DNA of 64,000 nucleotides from Arthrobacter jinronghuae (GTDB taxonomy: Bacteria; Actinomycetota; Actinomycetes; Actinomycetales; Micrococcaceae): assembly GCF_025244825.1 (NCBI RefSeq), contig NZ_CP104263.1:3286001-3350000 (forward strand), given 5' to 3'. Within the stretch, counting starts at the first letter, position 1. Each line of letters starts with the position of its first letter. The notes below the pieces were generated by a model that was not told the origin of the DNA, searched no databases, and was given only the letters and a program-made list of their open reading frames with translations. This document shows, in pieces, positions 25,290-35,000 of this stretch. Made by a program: the position numbers and the translations under genes.

Positions 25290-26006
25290 ATGACACCCCC
25301 TGAGCCAACCGGAGCCGGCTCCCAGTCCCAGACCCTCTCCCGCGGCATCCGCGCCCTGGAACTCCTGGCGGACGCGGAGAACTCCCTGAGCATTGCCGAA
25401 CTCTCCGAAGGACTTGGGGTGCACCGCTCCATCGCCTACCGGATCCTGCGGACGCTGGAATCCCACTCCCTGGTGATGCGCGACGACGCCGGCCGGGTCT
25501 CTGCAGCACCGGGCCTCGCGGCGCTGGCCCGGGGTGTGTCCCGGGACCTGCAGTCAGCGGCGCTGCCCGAGCTCAGCGTGCTGGCCAACGAGCTGTCCAT
25601 GACGGCTTTTGTTGCCGTCTGGGACCGGCAGAACTGCGTAACTCTGATGACCGTGGAACCCACCCACAGCCGCACCGCCCTCATCCAACGCCCCGGCACC
25701 CGGCACTCCTTCACGGCCGGCGCTCCGGGGATCGCCATCCAGTCCGCCATGACCGAGGAACAGTGGGACCGGCTGGCCCCGGGGCAGAAGTACCGCAGCG
25801 AAAGCCGCGTCGCCCGGGAGCGCGGCTACGCCGTCAGCCACAACGAGGTCATCGAAGGGGTCTCCGCCGTCGCCGCCCCCGTCACTGCCTCCGGCCAGCT
25901 GCCCGCCGCGGTGTCGGTGGTGTACTTCGGCGCAGGCAAGGACGAAGACGCCATGGGACTGCGGCTGGCCGAAACCGCCCGGCGGATTGAGGCCGCCCTC
26001 CGCTGA
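25290..26006 (+). CDS. IclR family transcriptional regulator
   Basis: A 238-residue regulator. The N-terminal winged helix is SLSIAELSEGLGVHRSIAYRILRTLESHSLV (about residues 35-65). The C-terminal IclR effector domain contains AGAPGIAIQSAM and YAVSHNEVIEGVSAVAAPV. IclR proteins sense small organic acids and control adjacent catabolic genes. Here no catabolic operon adjoins, so the target cannot be inferred from position. Confidence 0.9.
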   Translation: MTPPEPTGAGSQSQTLSRGIRALELLADAENSLSIAELSEGLGVHRSIAYRILRTLESHSLVMRDDAGRVSAAPGLAALARGVSRDLQSAALPELSVLANELSMTAFVAVWDRQNCVTLMTVEPTHSRTALIQRPGTRHSFTAGAPGIAIQSAMTEEQWDRLAPGQKYRSESRVARERGYAVSHNEVIEGVSAVAAPVTASGQLPAAVSVVYFGAGKDEDAMGLRLAETARRIEAALR

Positions 26007-26024
26007 GTGCCGGGCAGGGGAAAT

Positions 26025-26043
26025 TTAGGTAAGCATTATCTTG
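26025..26043 (+). promoter_or_regulatory. Possible DtxR/IdeR-like iron box
   Basis: TTAGGTAAGCATTATCTTG matches the actinobacterial iron box TTAGGTTAGSCTAACCTAA at 13 of 19 positions, ending 37 bp before the P-type ATPase start. The match is incomplete. Confidence 0.4.
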
Positions 26044-26080
26044 CTGGAAACTGCTCCGCGACCGGCTTAAAACGGAAGGC

Positions 26081-28006
26081 ATGAGGAGCAGGAAAATACC
26101 CAGGATCCCGGATGCGGTGCGCCGTTATCCGCTGGTGTTCGCCACGCTGCTGATCGGCCTTGCGGTCCTTGCCCTGCTCGCGGTCGACGCCGGTACCGCC
26201 GCTGCCTGGACGGCCAGCCTGTATGCAGGTGCCGTGGCGCTGCAGACCGCCGCGGGGATGGTCCGGAACATCCGTGCCGGCAAATGGGGTTTGGACATCC
26301 TGGCTGTCATTGCCATCCTCAGCACCATCGCCGTCGGCGAGTACCTGGCCGCGCTGATCATCGTGCTGATGCTCTCCGGCGGCGAGGCGCTGGAGGATTA
26401 TGCTGCCGGCCGTGCCCGCAGCGAGCTGGACGCCCTGTTGGAGCGCGCACCCCAGCAAGCCCACCGGCTGGAAGCGGACGCCGTCGTCGATCTTGCCGCC
26501 ACCGATGTCCGGCCCGGCGACATCCTGCTGGTCCGGCCCGCCGAACTGGTGCCCGTGGACGGCATCCTGCTGGATCCGGCCGCGGAGTTCGACGAATCCT
26601 CGCTCACGGGCGAATCCCTGCCCGCCCTGCGCAGCGCCGGGGAGACGGTGCTCAGCGGGTCGGTCAACGGCACCGCTGCCGTCCGCATCCGCGCCACGGC
26701 GACGACGGCGGACAGCCAGTACCAGCGGATTGTGGCCCTGGTGCAGGAAGCCGCGGCGTCGCGGGCACCCTTGGTCCGGTTGGCGGACCGGTATGCGCTG
26801 CCGTTCACCGGGCTCTCGCTGCTGACTGCCGGTGCTGCCTGGCTGGCCAGCGGGGATCCCGGCCGTTTCGCGGAGGTACTGGTCCTGGCCACGCCCTGTC
26901 CGTTGCTGATCGCCGCCCCGGTGGCCTTCATGGGCGGCATGAGCCGGGCTGCCCGGCACGGCATCATCGTCAAGGGCGGAGCAACCCTGGAACAGCTTGC
27001 CCGGATCCGCACGGCAGCCTTCGACAAGACCGGCACGCTGACTTCCGGCCGGCCGGAACTGGTGGCGGTGCATCCGCAGCCGCCGTTCACGGAGGACGAG
27101 CTGCTGGCCCTGGCTGCGTCCGCGGAGCAGTATTCCTCCCATGTGCTGGCCGCCGCAGTCCAGTCGGCGGCCGCCGCACGGGGGCTGACCTTACTGCCGG
27201 CCCATTACGCCTCGGAGGCGGCGACCAACGGGGTGGAAGCGTTGATCGGCGGCCGCAGGATCCGGGTGGGCAAGCAGCGGTTCATTGCCGCCACGGGCGC
27301 GGCCCCGGCCGAACAGGCCCTGCAGCCCGGCGAGCTGGCCGTCTACGTAGGGGTGGAGGGCAGCTTCGCCGGAACCCTGGTGCTTAGCGATACCGTGCGC
27401 CCCAACGCCGCGGCCACGCTGACGGACCTGCGGCGGCTGGGAGTCCGGTCCATGGTCATGCTCACCGGTGACGCCGCCGGAACCGCACACAGCGTCGCCC
27501 AGGAGCTGGGCATTACCCAGGTCTCCGCCGGCCTGCTGCCCGCGGATAAGGTCCGGGCGGTCGCCGCCCTGCCCGGCCGGCCGGTCCTGATGGTGGGCGA
27601 CGGCGTCAATGACGCCCCGGTGCTGGCGGCAGCCGACGTCGGCATTGCCATGGGTGCGAGGGGGGCCACCGCGGCGGGAGAGTCTGCGGATGCGGTGATT
27701 GCCGCCGACGACCTCTCCCGCGTGGCCGTGGCCGTGGATATCGGCCAGCACACGCTTCGGGTGGCACTGCAGAGCATCCGGCTCGGCATCGCCCTGAGCC
27801 TGGTCCTGATGCTGGTGGCAGCATTCGGATACATTCCGGCGGTCGCCGGTGCCCTGACCCAGGAACTGGTGGATTTGGCTGCCATCCTCAATGCCCTGCG
27901 TGCCCTCCACGGGCCGGGACACCGCCCCGCCCGCGGCGCCGAGCGGCACAAGGACCGGCGGGCAGGGATAATGGGCAGTGGCCGCCGCCCGGTGCCCGGC
28001 CGATAA
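26081..28006 (+). CDS. Heavy-metal P1B-type ATPase with TPC motif
   Basis: A 641-residue metal exporter. It lacks an N-terminal HMA domain. The actuator shows SLTGESLPA, the transmembrane motif is ATPCPLLIAAP, the phosphorylation site is DKTGTLT, and MVGDGVNDAPVL lies near the end. The TPC triad in place of CPC or SPC is the mark of P1B-5-type pumps, for which iron and nickel have been proposed as substrates. It expels a transition metal from the cytoplasm. A DtxR-like box upstream would agree with iron, though the specificity is unproven. The CorA gene follows. Confidence 0.88.
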   Translation: MRSRKIPRIPDAVRRYPLVFATLLIGLAVLALLAVDAGTAAAWTASLYAGAVALQTAAGMVRNIRAGKWGLDILAVIAILSTIAVGEYLAALIIVLMLSGGEALEDYAAGRARSELDALLERAPQQAHRLEADAVVDLAATDVRPGDILLVRPAELVPVDGILLDPAAEFDESSLTGESLPALRSAGETVLSGSVNGTAAVRIRATATTADSQYQRIVALVQEAAASRAPLVRLADRYALPFTGLSLLTAGAAWLASGDPGRFAEVLVLATPCPLLIAAPVAFMGGMSRAARHGIIVKGGATLEQLARIRTAAFDKTGTLTSGRPELVAVHPQPPFTEDELLALAASAEQYSSHVLAAAVQSAAAARGLTLLPAHYASEAATNGVEALIGGRRIRVGKQRFIAATGAAPAEQALQPGELAVYVGVEGSFAGTLVLSDTVRPNAAATLTDLRRLGVRSMVMLTGDAAGTAHSVAQELGITQVSAGLLPADKVRAVAALPGRPVLMVGDGVNDAPVLAAADVGIAMGARGATAAGESADAVIAADDLSRVAVAVDIGQHTLRVALQSIRLGIALSLVLMLVAAFGYIPAVAGALTQELVDLAAILNALRALHGPGHRPARGAERHKDRRAGIMGSGRRPVPGR

Positions 28007-28034
28007 CGGGTTTTTCGGTTTAGACGCTAGGGGA

Positions 28035-29036
28035 ATGTCCATGACGTTGGTCGACAATGCGGTGTATGTGAACGGCAAGCGCCACCATGACCCGGATAGC
28101 CTGGATGAAACGTTCGAGCTGACCCGCAGCTCCGGCGGCATGGCATGGATCGGCCTGTACCGCCCGGACGAGGTGGAGCTGCTGGCCGTGGCCGAGGAGT
28201 TCGGCTTGAACCTGCTCATTGTCGAAGACGCCCTGGCCGGCCACCAGCGCTCCAAGCTGGAACAGTACGGTGACCAGCTGTTCCTGGTGCTCCGGCCCGC
28301 CCGCTACCTGGACGACGTCGAACGCGTGGAGTTCGGTGAGCTGCACCTGTTTGTGGGACCCAACTTCGTGGTGACCGTCCGGCACGCCGAATCCCCGGAT
28401 CTCGCCCGCGTCCGCAAACGGCTGGAACAGGAACCGGACCTGCTGGCGCTTGGACCGCAGGCGGTGCTCTACGCGGTGCTGGACCAGGTGGTGGATGAAT
28501 ACGCTCCCGTCGCTGCCGGGCTGGAAAACGACATCGACGAGATTGAGGACCAGTTGTTCGGCGGCGACGCCGAAGTGTCCCGCCGCATCTACGAACTCTC
28601 CCGCGAAGTCATCCAGTTCCACCGTGCCATCAGTCCGCTGGAAAGCGTGGTGGGCGAACTGCGCCAGAATGCGGACCAGTACGGCATCCCCACGGACCTG
28701 CATGACAACCTCGGGGACGTGATGGACCATGTGCTGCGCCTGATCGACCGGGTCAACGCCTACCGCGCCATCCTGGACAACGCACTCACCCTCTCCTCCA
28801 CGCTCGCCTCCAACCGCCTGGCGGAGACCAGCATTGAACAGAACGAACAGGTGAAGCGGATTTCGTCCTGGGCCGCCATCCTCTTTGCCCCCACCCTGGT
28901 GGGCACCATTTACGGCATGAACTTTGAAAATATGCCCGAACTCGAATGGGAATTCGGGTATCCGCTGGCCATCCTGGCGATGTTCGGGATGGGCTTCATC
29001 CTGTACGTGACCTTCAAACGGAACAAGTGGCTCTGA
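28035..29036 (+). CDS. corA: CorA family magnesium/cobalt transporter
   Basis: A 333-residue protein with a large cytoplasmic N-terminal domain and two C-terminal helices. The signature YGMNFENMPELEWEFGYP contains the GMN gate motif. CorA proteins conduct Mg2+ (and Co2+/Ni2+) into the cell as pentamers. Start ATG 28035 follows AGGGGAAT; upstream in-frame codons overlap the ATPase end. The stop overlaps the next gene by 1 nt. Confidence 0.93.
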   Translation: MSMTLVDNAVYVNGKRHHDPDSLDETFELTRSSGGMAWIGLYRPDEVELLAVAEEFGLNLLIVEDALAGHQRSKLEQYGDQLFLVLRPARYLDDVERVEFGELHLFVGPNFVVTVRHAESPDLARVRKRLEQEPDLLALGPQAVLYAVLDQVVDEYAPVAAGLENDIDEIEDQLFGGDAEVSRRIYELSREVIQFHRAISPLESVVGELRQNADQYGIPTDLHDNLGDVMDHVLRLIDRVNAYRAILDNALTLSSTLASNRLAETSIEQNEQVKRISSWAAILFAPTLVGTIYGMNFENMPELEWEFGYPLAILAMFGMGFILYVTFKRNKWL

Positions 29037-29425
29037 TGCGACTGCTGCTCCCGGTGCTGGCGGGAGCGCTGCTGCTGAGCGCCTGCGGGAACGACGCCGG
29101 AGTGTCCCCGGATCCCGGGGAAAGCGGCGGGAGTCCGGCAGCGGACGTCACCGGTACGTGGGGCGACGTCGATAATCCGGACGCGCCGTCCCTGGACTTC
29201 AGCCCCGACGGGCGGGTCAGCGGCACGGACGGCTGCAACCGGCTGATGGGCCACTGGAGCATTTCCGGCAACCACGTCACGCTCCGGGACGTGGCAACCA
29301 CCCTGATGGCCTGCCCGCCGGGAATGGACACGTGGCTCGCCGCGGGTGCCGCTGCCGACGTCGACGGCGGCACCCTGCGGATCTATGACCAGGCCGGCAC
29401 CGAAATCGGCGTCCTGGAACGGTAG
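29036..29425 (+). CDS. META-domain lipoprotein (HslJ-like)
   Basis: A 129-residue lipoprotein. The signal LLPVLAGALLLSAC ends in a lipobox with the modified Cys at about residue 17. The META domain follows with the motif GRVSGTDGCNRLMGHW and later LMACPPGMDTWL. HslJ/META proteins sit in the envelope and are linked with stress or antibiotic resistance. It starts on the A of the corA stop TGA, so translation is coupled. Confidence 0.87.
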   Translation: MRLLLPVLAGALLLSACGNDAGVSPDPGESGGSPAADVTGTWGDVDNPDAPSLDFSPDGRVSGTDGCNRLMGHWSISGNHVTLRDVATTLMACPPGMDTWLAAGAAADVDGGTLRIYDQAGTEIGVLER

Positions 29426-29430
29426 GTTCG

Positions 29431-30792
29431 CTAGCGCCGGGACCGCTGCTTCGGTGAGCCCTCCACATGCAGGTCGTTGCCCTTGGTTTCCTTCACCATG
29501 GACACGGCCACAAAGGACACCACGCACAGCACCATGATGTAGAGGCCGATGGACGGCGACCAGCCGGTCTCGTTCAGCAGCGCCTGGGCAATGGTCGGCG
29601 CGAAAGCCCCGCCCAGGATGGCCCCGAGTGCGTACCCGATGGAGACCCCCGAGTACCGCACCCGGGCCGGGAACATCTCGGCGTACATGGCCGACTGCGG
29701 ACCGTAGGACAGGCCCAGGCCGATGGTCAGGACGAAAATCGCCACCGCGAACAGAACAATGTTGGTGGTGTCGATGAGCAGGAACATCGGGACCGACCAC
29801 AGGAACACCCAGGCGTAGCCGATCTGGAACGTCCGGACCCGGCCTATCCGGTCGGAAAGGATCCCGCCGTAGAGCGTGAAGATCAGCCAGCCGAAGGATC
29901 CCAGCGTGGTGGCCAGCAGCACCGAGGGCCGGTCCATCCCCAGCCCGCCCGTGTCCGGCTTACCGGTGGCGTAAGAGGCAAAGAAAGCGATGACCAGGTA
30001 CCCGGCCGCATTGTTGGCAATGAAGATCAATGCACTGAGGATCACCTCGCGGCTGTTGTGCCGGAACAGCTGGCTGAGCGGCGCGGAGGATTCCTTCTTC
30101 CGCTCCTGGATCTCCTTGAAAACAGGGCTTTCGGCCACTGAGCGGCGGATGAAGTAGCCGACGATGATCAGCACCACCGAGACCAGGAACGGGATCCGCC
30201 AGCCCCAGGCCAGGAAGTCCTCCTCGCTCAGGCTCGTGCTCAGCACGTACATCACGAACGTCGCCAGGATCATGCCCACCGGCACGCCGATCTGCGGGTA
30301 GGCACCGAAGAGACCGCGCTTGCCCACCGGTGCGTGTTCCACCGACAGCAGGGCGGCCCCGCCCCACTCGCCGCCGGCGGAGAAGCCCTGCATAATGCGC
30401 AGCACAATCAGCAGGATCGGACCGGCGACGCCGATCTGCGCGTAGGTGGGCACCACACCGATCAGGGCGGTGGAGATCCCCATCATGACCAGCGTGAAGA
30501 CCAGCATTTTCTTCCGGCCGATCCGGTCCCCCAAGTGCCCGGCGACGACGGCGCCCAGGGGGCGGAACAGGAAACTGATGCCGATGGTGGCAAAGGAGAC
30601 CACCTGTCCCAGCGGGCCCTCGTTGATGGGGCCGAAATACAGGGTGGCCAGCACCAGGCCGGCAGCCTGGGCGTAAATGAAGAAGTCGTACCACTCGATG
30701 GTGGTGCCGACCAGGGTTCCGGCGAGGACCTTTCGTTCCTCCCGGCTCATCCGGCCGGAAGAAGGCGCGGCGGACGCGGCATTGACGCTCAT
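29431..30792 (-). CDS. MFS transporter, metabolite:H+ symporter family
   Basis: A 453-residue transporter with about twelve helices. The motifs GTTIEWYDFFIYAQAAGL, GHLGDRIGRKKML and LRIMQGFSAGGEWGGAALLSVEHAP are diagnostic of the MHS family (ShiA, KgtP, ProP relatives), which import organic acids, osmolytes or similar compounds with protons. The substrate is unknown. It is convergent with the META lipoprotein, with 5 bp between the stops. Confidence 0.92.
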   Translation of the reverse strand: MSVNAASAAPSSGRMSREERKVLAGTLVGTTIEWYDFFIYAQAAGLVLATLYFGPINEGPLGQVVSFATIGISFLFRPLGAVVAGHLGDRIGRKKMLVFTLVMMGISTALIGVVPTYAQIGVAGPILLIVLRIMQGFSAGGEWGGAALLSVEHAPVGKRGLFGAYPQIGVPVGMILATFVMYVLSTSLSEEDFLAWGWRIPFLVSVVLIIVGYFIRRSVAESPVFKEIQERKKESSAPLSQLFRHNSREVILSALIFIANNAAGYLVIAFFASYATGKPDTGGLGMDRPSVLLATTLGSFGWLIFTLYGGILSDRIGRVRTFQIGYAWVFLWSVPMFLLIDTTNIVLFAVAIFVLTIGLGLSYGPQSAMYAEMFPARVRYSGVSIGYALGAILGGAFAPTIAQALLNETGWSPSIGLYIMVLCVVSFVAVSMVKETKGNDLHVEGSPKQRSRR

Positions 30793-30959
30793 CTAAAACT
30801 CCATTGTTTTGAGACGGACAGGGGAAAAGGATCCGGTCCCCGCAGCCGGATGCAGGCATCGTACGCCCGCCGCCGGCGTCGGGACCCTTATTCGTACCGG
30901 CGAGTTTCAGGACATCGAGGATTCCGCCGCCGCCATTCTCCTTGCCTTCGGGCAGCAGG

Positions 30960-30994
30960 AAACCGGGCGGGGCCTCTGCGGTTCCGCCCGGTTT
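30960..30994 (-). terminator. Hairpin terminator after Mn catalase
   Basis: An 11-bp stem (AAACCGGGCGG and complement) with a 13-base loop lies just past the minus-strand catalase gene. The T-tract is short (TTTCC), so termination strength is uncertain. Confidence 0.6.
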
Positions 30995-31007
30995 TGGCAG
31001 GGGTTGG

Positions 31008-31889
31008 TTATTCCTTGTTCAGCTTGTCCTGCACAGCTCCTGCCGCCTTCTCGACCGGGTTGGGTACGTCCGTGGTGCCGTAGTACCGGGCGTCCGGGCG
31101 GGTGGGCGGCGGCATCGGGGCCGTTGTGGTGGGACCGTCGTGGTAGCTGAATTCGCCCTTGCCGTCCGGCGTCGGGCCCTTGGCCCAGGAGCCTTCCTTC
31201 GCATGCTCCCCGTCGGAGAAGTTCAGGTACTGGTAGGACACCTCGCGGTGTTCCTTGTTGAGCGGGAAGTTGCTGGGTACCGGTAGCTGTTCCATGTTTT
31301 CCGCCTGAAGTTCCAGGGCCGCAGTGGTCCACTGGTTCTGGTGCATGGTGTCGCGGGCCAGCAGGAACGCCAGCAGGTCCCGCACCCCGTGGTCATCGGT
31401 CATATGGTAAAGCCGGGCAACGGCAATGCGGCCCTGCATTTCAATGTTGGCGTTGGACGTAAAGTCCGCCAGCATATTGCCGCTGGCCGTGACGTAGCCG
31501 CCGGTCCACGGGTTGCCGTTGCTGTCCGCGGGGCGGGCACCGGCACCGGCCACGATGGCCTGCTGCACATCCATGCCGCCCACCACCGCTGCGACCGTGG
31601 GATCGTTCTGGACAGCGTCACCGGTTATTCCCAGCGGAGCCTTTTCCAGCAGCTGCGCAATCATGATGGCCAGCATTTCCACGTGGCCCATTTCTTCTGC
31701 GGCAATGCCGTAGAGCAGGTCCCGGTATTTGCCCGGGATGTGCGCATTCCAGGACTGGAATCCGTACTGCATGGCTACGGTGATTTCGCCGTACTGTCCG
31801 CCCAGGGCCTCTTGCAGCTTCCGGGCAAACACGGCATCGGGCTGATCCGGCGTGGACTTGAATTGGAGTTCCTGTTTGTGGAAAAACAT
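31008..31889 (-). CDS. Manganese-containing catalase
   Basis: A 293-residue non-haem catalase. The four-helix core carries the dinuclear Mn ligands within YGEITVAMQYGFQSW, AAEEMGHVEMLAIMI, NANIEMQGRIAVARLY and HQNQWTTAALE, matching the usual pattern of Glu and His in Mn catalases. It decomposes hydrogen peroxide without haem. Start ATG 31889 has GGAGG six bases upstream; the much longer open frame is a shadow of the peptidase gene. The C-terminal 60 residues are Pro/Gly-rich, as in KatN-type spore or stress catalases. Confidence 0.93.
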   Translation of the reverse strand: MFFHKQELQFKSTPDQPDAVFARKLQEALGGQYGEITVAMQYGFQSWNAHIPGKYRDLLYGIAAEEMGHVEMLAIMIAQLLEKAPLGITGDAVQNDPTVAAVVGGMDVQQAIVAGAGARPADSNGNPWTGGYVTASGNMLADFTSNANIEMQGRIAVARLYHMTDDHGVRDLLAFLLARDTMHQNQWTTAALELQAENMEQLPVPSNFPLNKEHREVSYQYLNFSDGEHAKEGSWAKGPTPDGKGEFSYHDGPTTTAPMPPPTRPDARYYGTTDVPNPVEKAAGAVQDKLNKE

Positions 31890-32084
31890 AATGCCTCCGC
31901 ACCTTCTGGACCGGCACCGAAGTGGGCTTCCCTCTGGCGGAATGCCGTGGCCGGTCACGGTCTTTCCAACGTAGACCCGTGCCCGAGCCCACGGAAGAGT
32001 ACGCAGGACACTTGCCGGACTCAGGTCGCAACCGCGCCGTTTCCCTCCCGGGTAATCGGCCGATGCACGGGTAGTGTCCTTGCC

Positions 32085-33566
32085 ATGGTCTCCCAGGAAC
32101 ACTCCGACAGCCCCGCCTCCGCCTCCGCCGATCCGGAAGCAGCCTCCGCGGCGGACATCACCGACGACTTCGCGGTGCGGCGGCACACCCTGCCCTCGGG
32201 CCTGGCGTACACCACCACCACCGGACGGATGGTGTTCCGCAAGGAAGAGGTCAGCGACGGGAAGTCGGACGGCTTCCGGCCGAAGGCGGAGATCTTCCTG
32301 GTCGCCTACACGGCGGACGCCCCGGAGACCGGCCCCAATCGGCGCCCGGTGGTGTTTGCCTTCAACGGCGGGCCGGGCTCCTCCTCGGTCTGGCTGCACA
32401 TGGGACTGCTGGGCCCGCGGATGGTGGACTCGGGCGACGCCGGTTCGCTGACCCCTCCCCCGTTCGGCCTGGTGGACAACCCGCAGACCCTGCTGGAACA
32501 CGCGGACCTGGTCCTGATCGATCCGGTGAACACTGGCTTCTCCCGCGTGGTGAACGGCAACGACGCCGCGGAGTTCCACGGATTCGAGGAGGACCGGGAC
32601 CTGGTGGCCGAGGTGATCCGGCTCTGGACCACGCGCAACAACCGCTGGCTGAGCCCGAAGTACCTGGTCGGTGAGTCCTACGGCACGCTGCGCGCAGTGG
32701 CCGTGGCCGGGAAGCTGTTCGACGCCTACGGACTGGCAGTGAACGGTCTGGGACTCATTTCGACGGTCCTGAACCTGGCCACCCTGGATTTCGCGCCGGG
32801 GCGGGACACCCCCTATGCGCTGCATCTGCCGACCTACGCCGCCATCGCGCACTTCCACGGCCGGCTTCCGGGCCGCGAGCTGGCCGACGTCGTCCGCGAA
32901 GCCGAAGCCTACGCCGCCCGGGAGTACGGGTACGCGCTGACCCAGGGGGCCCGGCTGAGCGCGGAGGAGTACGACGACGTCGTCGCCCGCCTCGCCGCCA
33001 TCACCACCCTGAGCGAGGGTTTCATCCGCCGTACCAACCTGCGCTGGGACTACGCCATGTTTTCCGCGGAGCTGCTGCGGGACCAGAACCTGGCGGTGGG
33101 GCGCATCGACGGCCGGTTTACCGCCGCGCCGGCGCACCAGCAGGACTGGATCAACTGGGACGATCCCAGCCTGGTGGCCATCAACGGGCCCTATTCCGCG
33201 GCGATCAACCACTATGTCCGCGCCGAGCTTGGCTACGAGAACGATCTCCCCTACGAAATCCTCAGCGGCCGGGTCCAGCCGTGGAGCTACAAGACCTTCG
33301 AGGGCGTGCCCGTGGATGTCACCGGCACGCTGGAACGGCTGCTGGTGCACAACCCGGCGCTGCGCGTGCACGTGGACTACGGCTATTACGACGGCGCCAC
33401 GCCGCATTTCGCCGCGGAGTACGTGTGGGCGCACATGCGGCTGAGCGATGAAGCACGGGCCCGGTTCACGCACCACTACTACGAGGCCGGGCACATGATG
33501 TACGTGAACCCCGGCTGCCGTGCCGACCAGCTGCGGAACCTCGCGGGGTTCGTGACCGAGGGCTAG
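32085..33566 (+). CDS. S10 family serine carboxypeptidase-like protein
   Basis: A 493-residue hydrolase of the serine carboxypeptidase family. The oxyanion motif FAFNGGPGSSSVWLHMG is followed by the nucleophile in VGESYGTLRAV. The Asp and His are supplied by the C-terminal region with HVDYGYYDGATPHF and YEAGHMMYVN. No signal peptide is evident, and an N-terminal Ala/Ser-rich segment precedes the catalytic domain, which is typical of bacterial S10 proteins. Its substrates are unknown. The ATG at 32085 fits the domain start; the frame reaching 31341 is false. Confidence 0.9.
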   Translation: MVSQEHSDSPASASADPEAASAADITDDFAVRRHTLPSGLAYTTTTGRMVFRKEEVSDGKSDGFRPKAEIFLVAYTADAPETGPNRRPVVFAFNGGPGSSSVWLHMGLLGPRMVDSGDAGSLTPPPFGLVDNPQTLLEHADLVLIDPVNTGFSRVVNGNDAAEFHGFEEDRDLVAEVIRLWTTRNNRWLSPKYLVGESYGTLRAVAVAGKLFDAYGLAVNGLGLISTVLNLATLDFAPGRDTPYALHLPTYAAIAHFHGRLPGRELADVVREAEAYAAREYGYALTQGARLSAEEYDDVVARLAAITTLSEGFIRRTNLRWDYAMFSAELLRDQNLAVGRIDGRFTAAPAHQQDWINWDDPSLVAINGPYSAAINHYVRAELGYENDLPYEILSGRVQPWSYKTFEGVPVDVTGTLERLLVHNPALRVHVDYGYYDGATPHFAAEYVWAHMRLSDEARARFTHHYYEAGHMMYVNPGCRADQLRNLAGFVTEG

Positions 33567-33569
33567 AGT

Positions 33570-34325
33570 TCAGCCCTCCGGCGGGCGGCGGAACAGTGCG
33601 GTCAGCAGGAAAGATTCCCCAAACCACGGTGAGTCCTGTTCCTGGGCTGCCATGGGGCGGATTTCGATTTCCTCGAAGTCCGCAAAAACCCACCGCAGGT
33701 CCTCGGGGCTGAAGGCAATTCCCGCTTCGAACGCCCCGTCGAGGTAGAGCTGTTCGTCGGAAGCTTCCGAGCCCATCCGGCCCCGGGCAAAACAGGCCAA
33801 CCCCAGATAGCCGCCGGGCGCGAGGGTGCCCTGCAGCAGTTGCAGGTAGCTGATGCGGCGGTGCGGGGGAAGGTGATGCAGGCAGCCTGAGTCGTAGACC
33901 AGTCCGTACGTTCCTGAAAGCGCCTCCGGCGGCAGGGCAAAGGCGTCGCCGCAGATAAATGACACCTCCAGCCGCCGGGCTGCGGCACGCTCCCGGCCCC
34001 ATGCCACGGCCGCGGAGGAGAGGTCCACGGCATCGACCACATAACCGTTTTCCGCCAGGAACAGGGCGTTGCGGCCGGGACCCGAACCGATGTCCAGCAC
34101 GCTCGTCGGCGCAAACACTTCGTCGCTGACCCACCGCGCCAGGTTCTCGTCGGGTTTGTCGGCGAAGAACGGGACGGGCCGCGTCCTGTCCGCATAGAAC
34201 CTGTTCCACCAGGTGCTGCCGGCGTCGTTGGTCCAGCGGACCGAGTCACGGGCGAACAGCCCGTCCATCAGCCTCAGAAGATCATCAACGGACCGCAGGC
34301 TGCGGTTGATCGGCGGCTCGCTCAT
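33570..34325 (-). CDS. Class I SAM-dependent methyltransferase
   Basis: A 251-residue methyltransferase. Motif I is VLDIGSGPGRNALFLAENGYVVDAVD, followed by VYDSGCLHHLPPHRRISYL and a glycine-containing strand. The body resembles methyltransferases with a tellurite-resistance or thiopurine-type fold. The acceptor is unknown. It is convergent with the S10 peptidase gene and is followed by 42 bp before the DUF456 gene. Confidence 0.88.
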   Translation of the reverse strand: MSEPPINRSLRSVDDLLRLMDGLFARDSVRWTNDAGSTWWNRFYADRTRPVPFFADKPDENLARWVSDEVFAPTSVLDIGSGPGRNALFLAENGYVVDAVDLSSAAVAWGRERAAARRLEVSFICGDAFALPPEALSGTYGLVYDSGCLHHLPPHRRISYLQLLQGTLAPGGYLGLACFARGRMGSEASDEQLYLDGAFEAGIAFSPEDLRWVFADFEEIEIRPMAAQEQDSPWFGESFLLTALFRRPPEG

Positions 34326-34367
34326 AACCCCGGACCCTACCCAAGCGGAGCACCCGGGGGAACGGTG

Positions 34368-34868
34368 TTACCGGGTGGCGAAGTGCAGCCAGACAGCCCC
34401 GCCCCAGAGTCCGCCGGCGGTCAGCGCCAGCGCCAGTTCGGCCAGGATGCCGATGCCCATGGCCTTCAGGGTTGCCACACTGGAGGACCAGGCGGTGGGC
34501 AGGTCCCGCTTGCGCAGCCACTCGCTGAGCAGCAGGCCGACGGCGAATCCGATGAACAGGCCCACGGCAGGAATGGTGAACATGCCGACGATGCCCACGG
34601 CCACGCCCGCCACGACGGAGCGCTTGGGGATTTCCCGTTCCTTGAGCCGCCGTCCGGTAAGGAAGGCACTGGAGAGCATTCCGGCGATCAGGAGCACCGC
34701 CCCGATCCCGAAGGCCCACCAGGCCGGCGCGCTCTGCACTCCGAGGGCCCAGCCCAGCAGGGCGATGATGATCAGGATGCTGCCCGGCAGCACGGGCACC
34801 ACTATGCCGATCAGGCCCACGGCGATCACCAGGGCTGCAGCAATGGTTACAAGAAGGTCGGGGTCCAT
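34368..34868 (-). CDS. DUF456 family membrane protein
   Basis: A 166-residue protein of four to five helices. The opening VGLIGIVVPVLPGSILIIIALLGWA and later GMFTIPAVGLFIGFAVGLLLSEW are characteristic of DUF456. The function is unknown. ATG 34868 is chosen; a frame extending to 34973 would add a non-conserved basic stretch. Confidence 0.9.
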   Translation of the reverse strand: MDPDLLVTIAAALVIAVGLIGIVVPVLPGSILIIIALLGWALGVQSAPAWWAFGIGAVLLIAGMLSSAFLTGRRLKEREIPKRSVVAGVAVGIVGMFTIPAVGLFIGFAVGLLLSEWLRKRDLPTAWSSSVATLKAMGIGILAELALALTAGGLWGGAVWLHFATR

Positions 34869-35000
34869 TCCCCTAGTGTTCCACCAGCGGTCGGCTTCCC
34901 TGCGTATTTGCCGCCCGCACGGTTTGATTTCCCGGTTTCCCTGCGGAGACTTGGGCGACGTGCTTTGGCGCACACCGGTGCGGCTAGGTGGAGGTATTAC

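Noticed and set aside
31008..33494. Minus-strand frame of 828 codons
   Set aside because: Only the last 293 codons (from ATG 31889) are the Mn catalase; the rest is antisense to the S10 peptidase.
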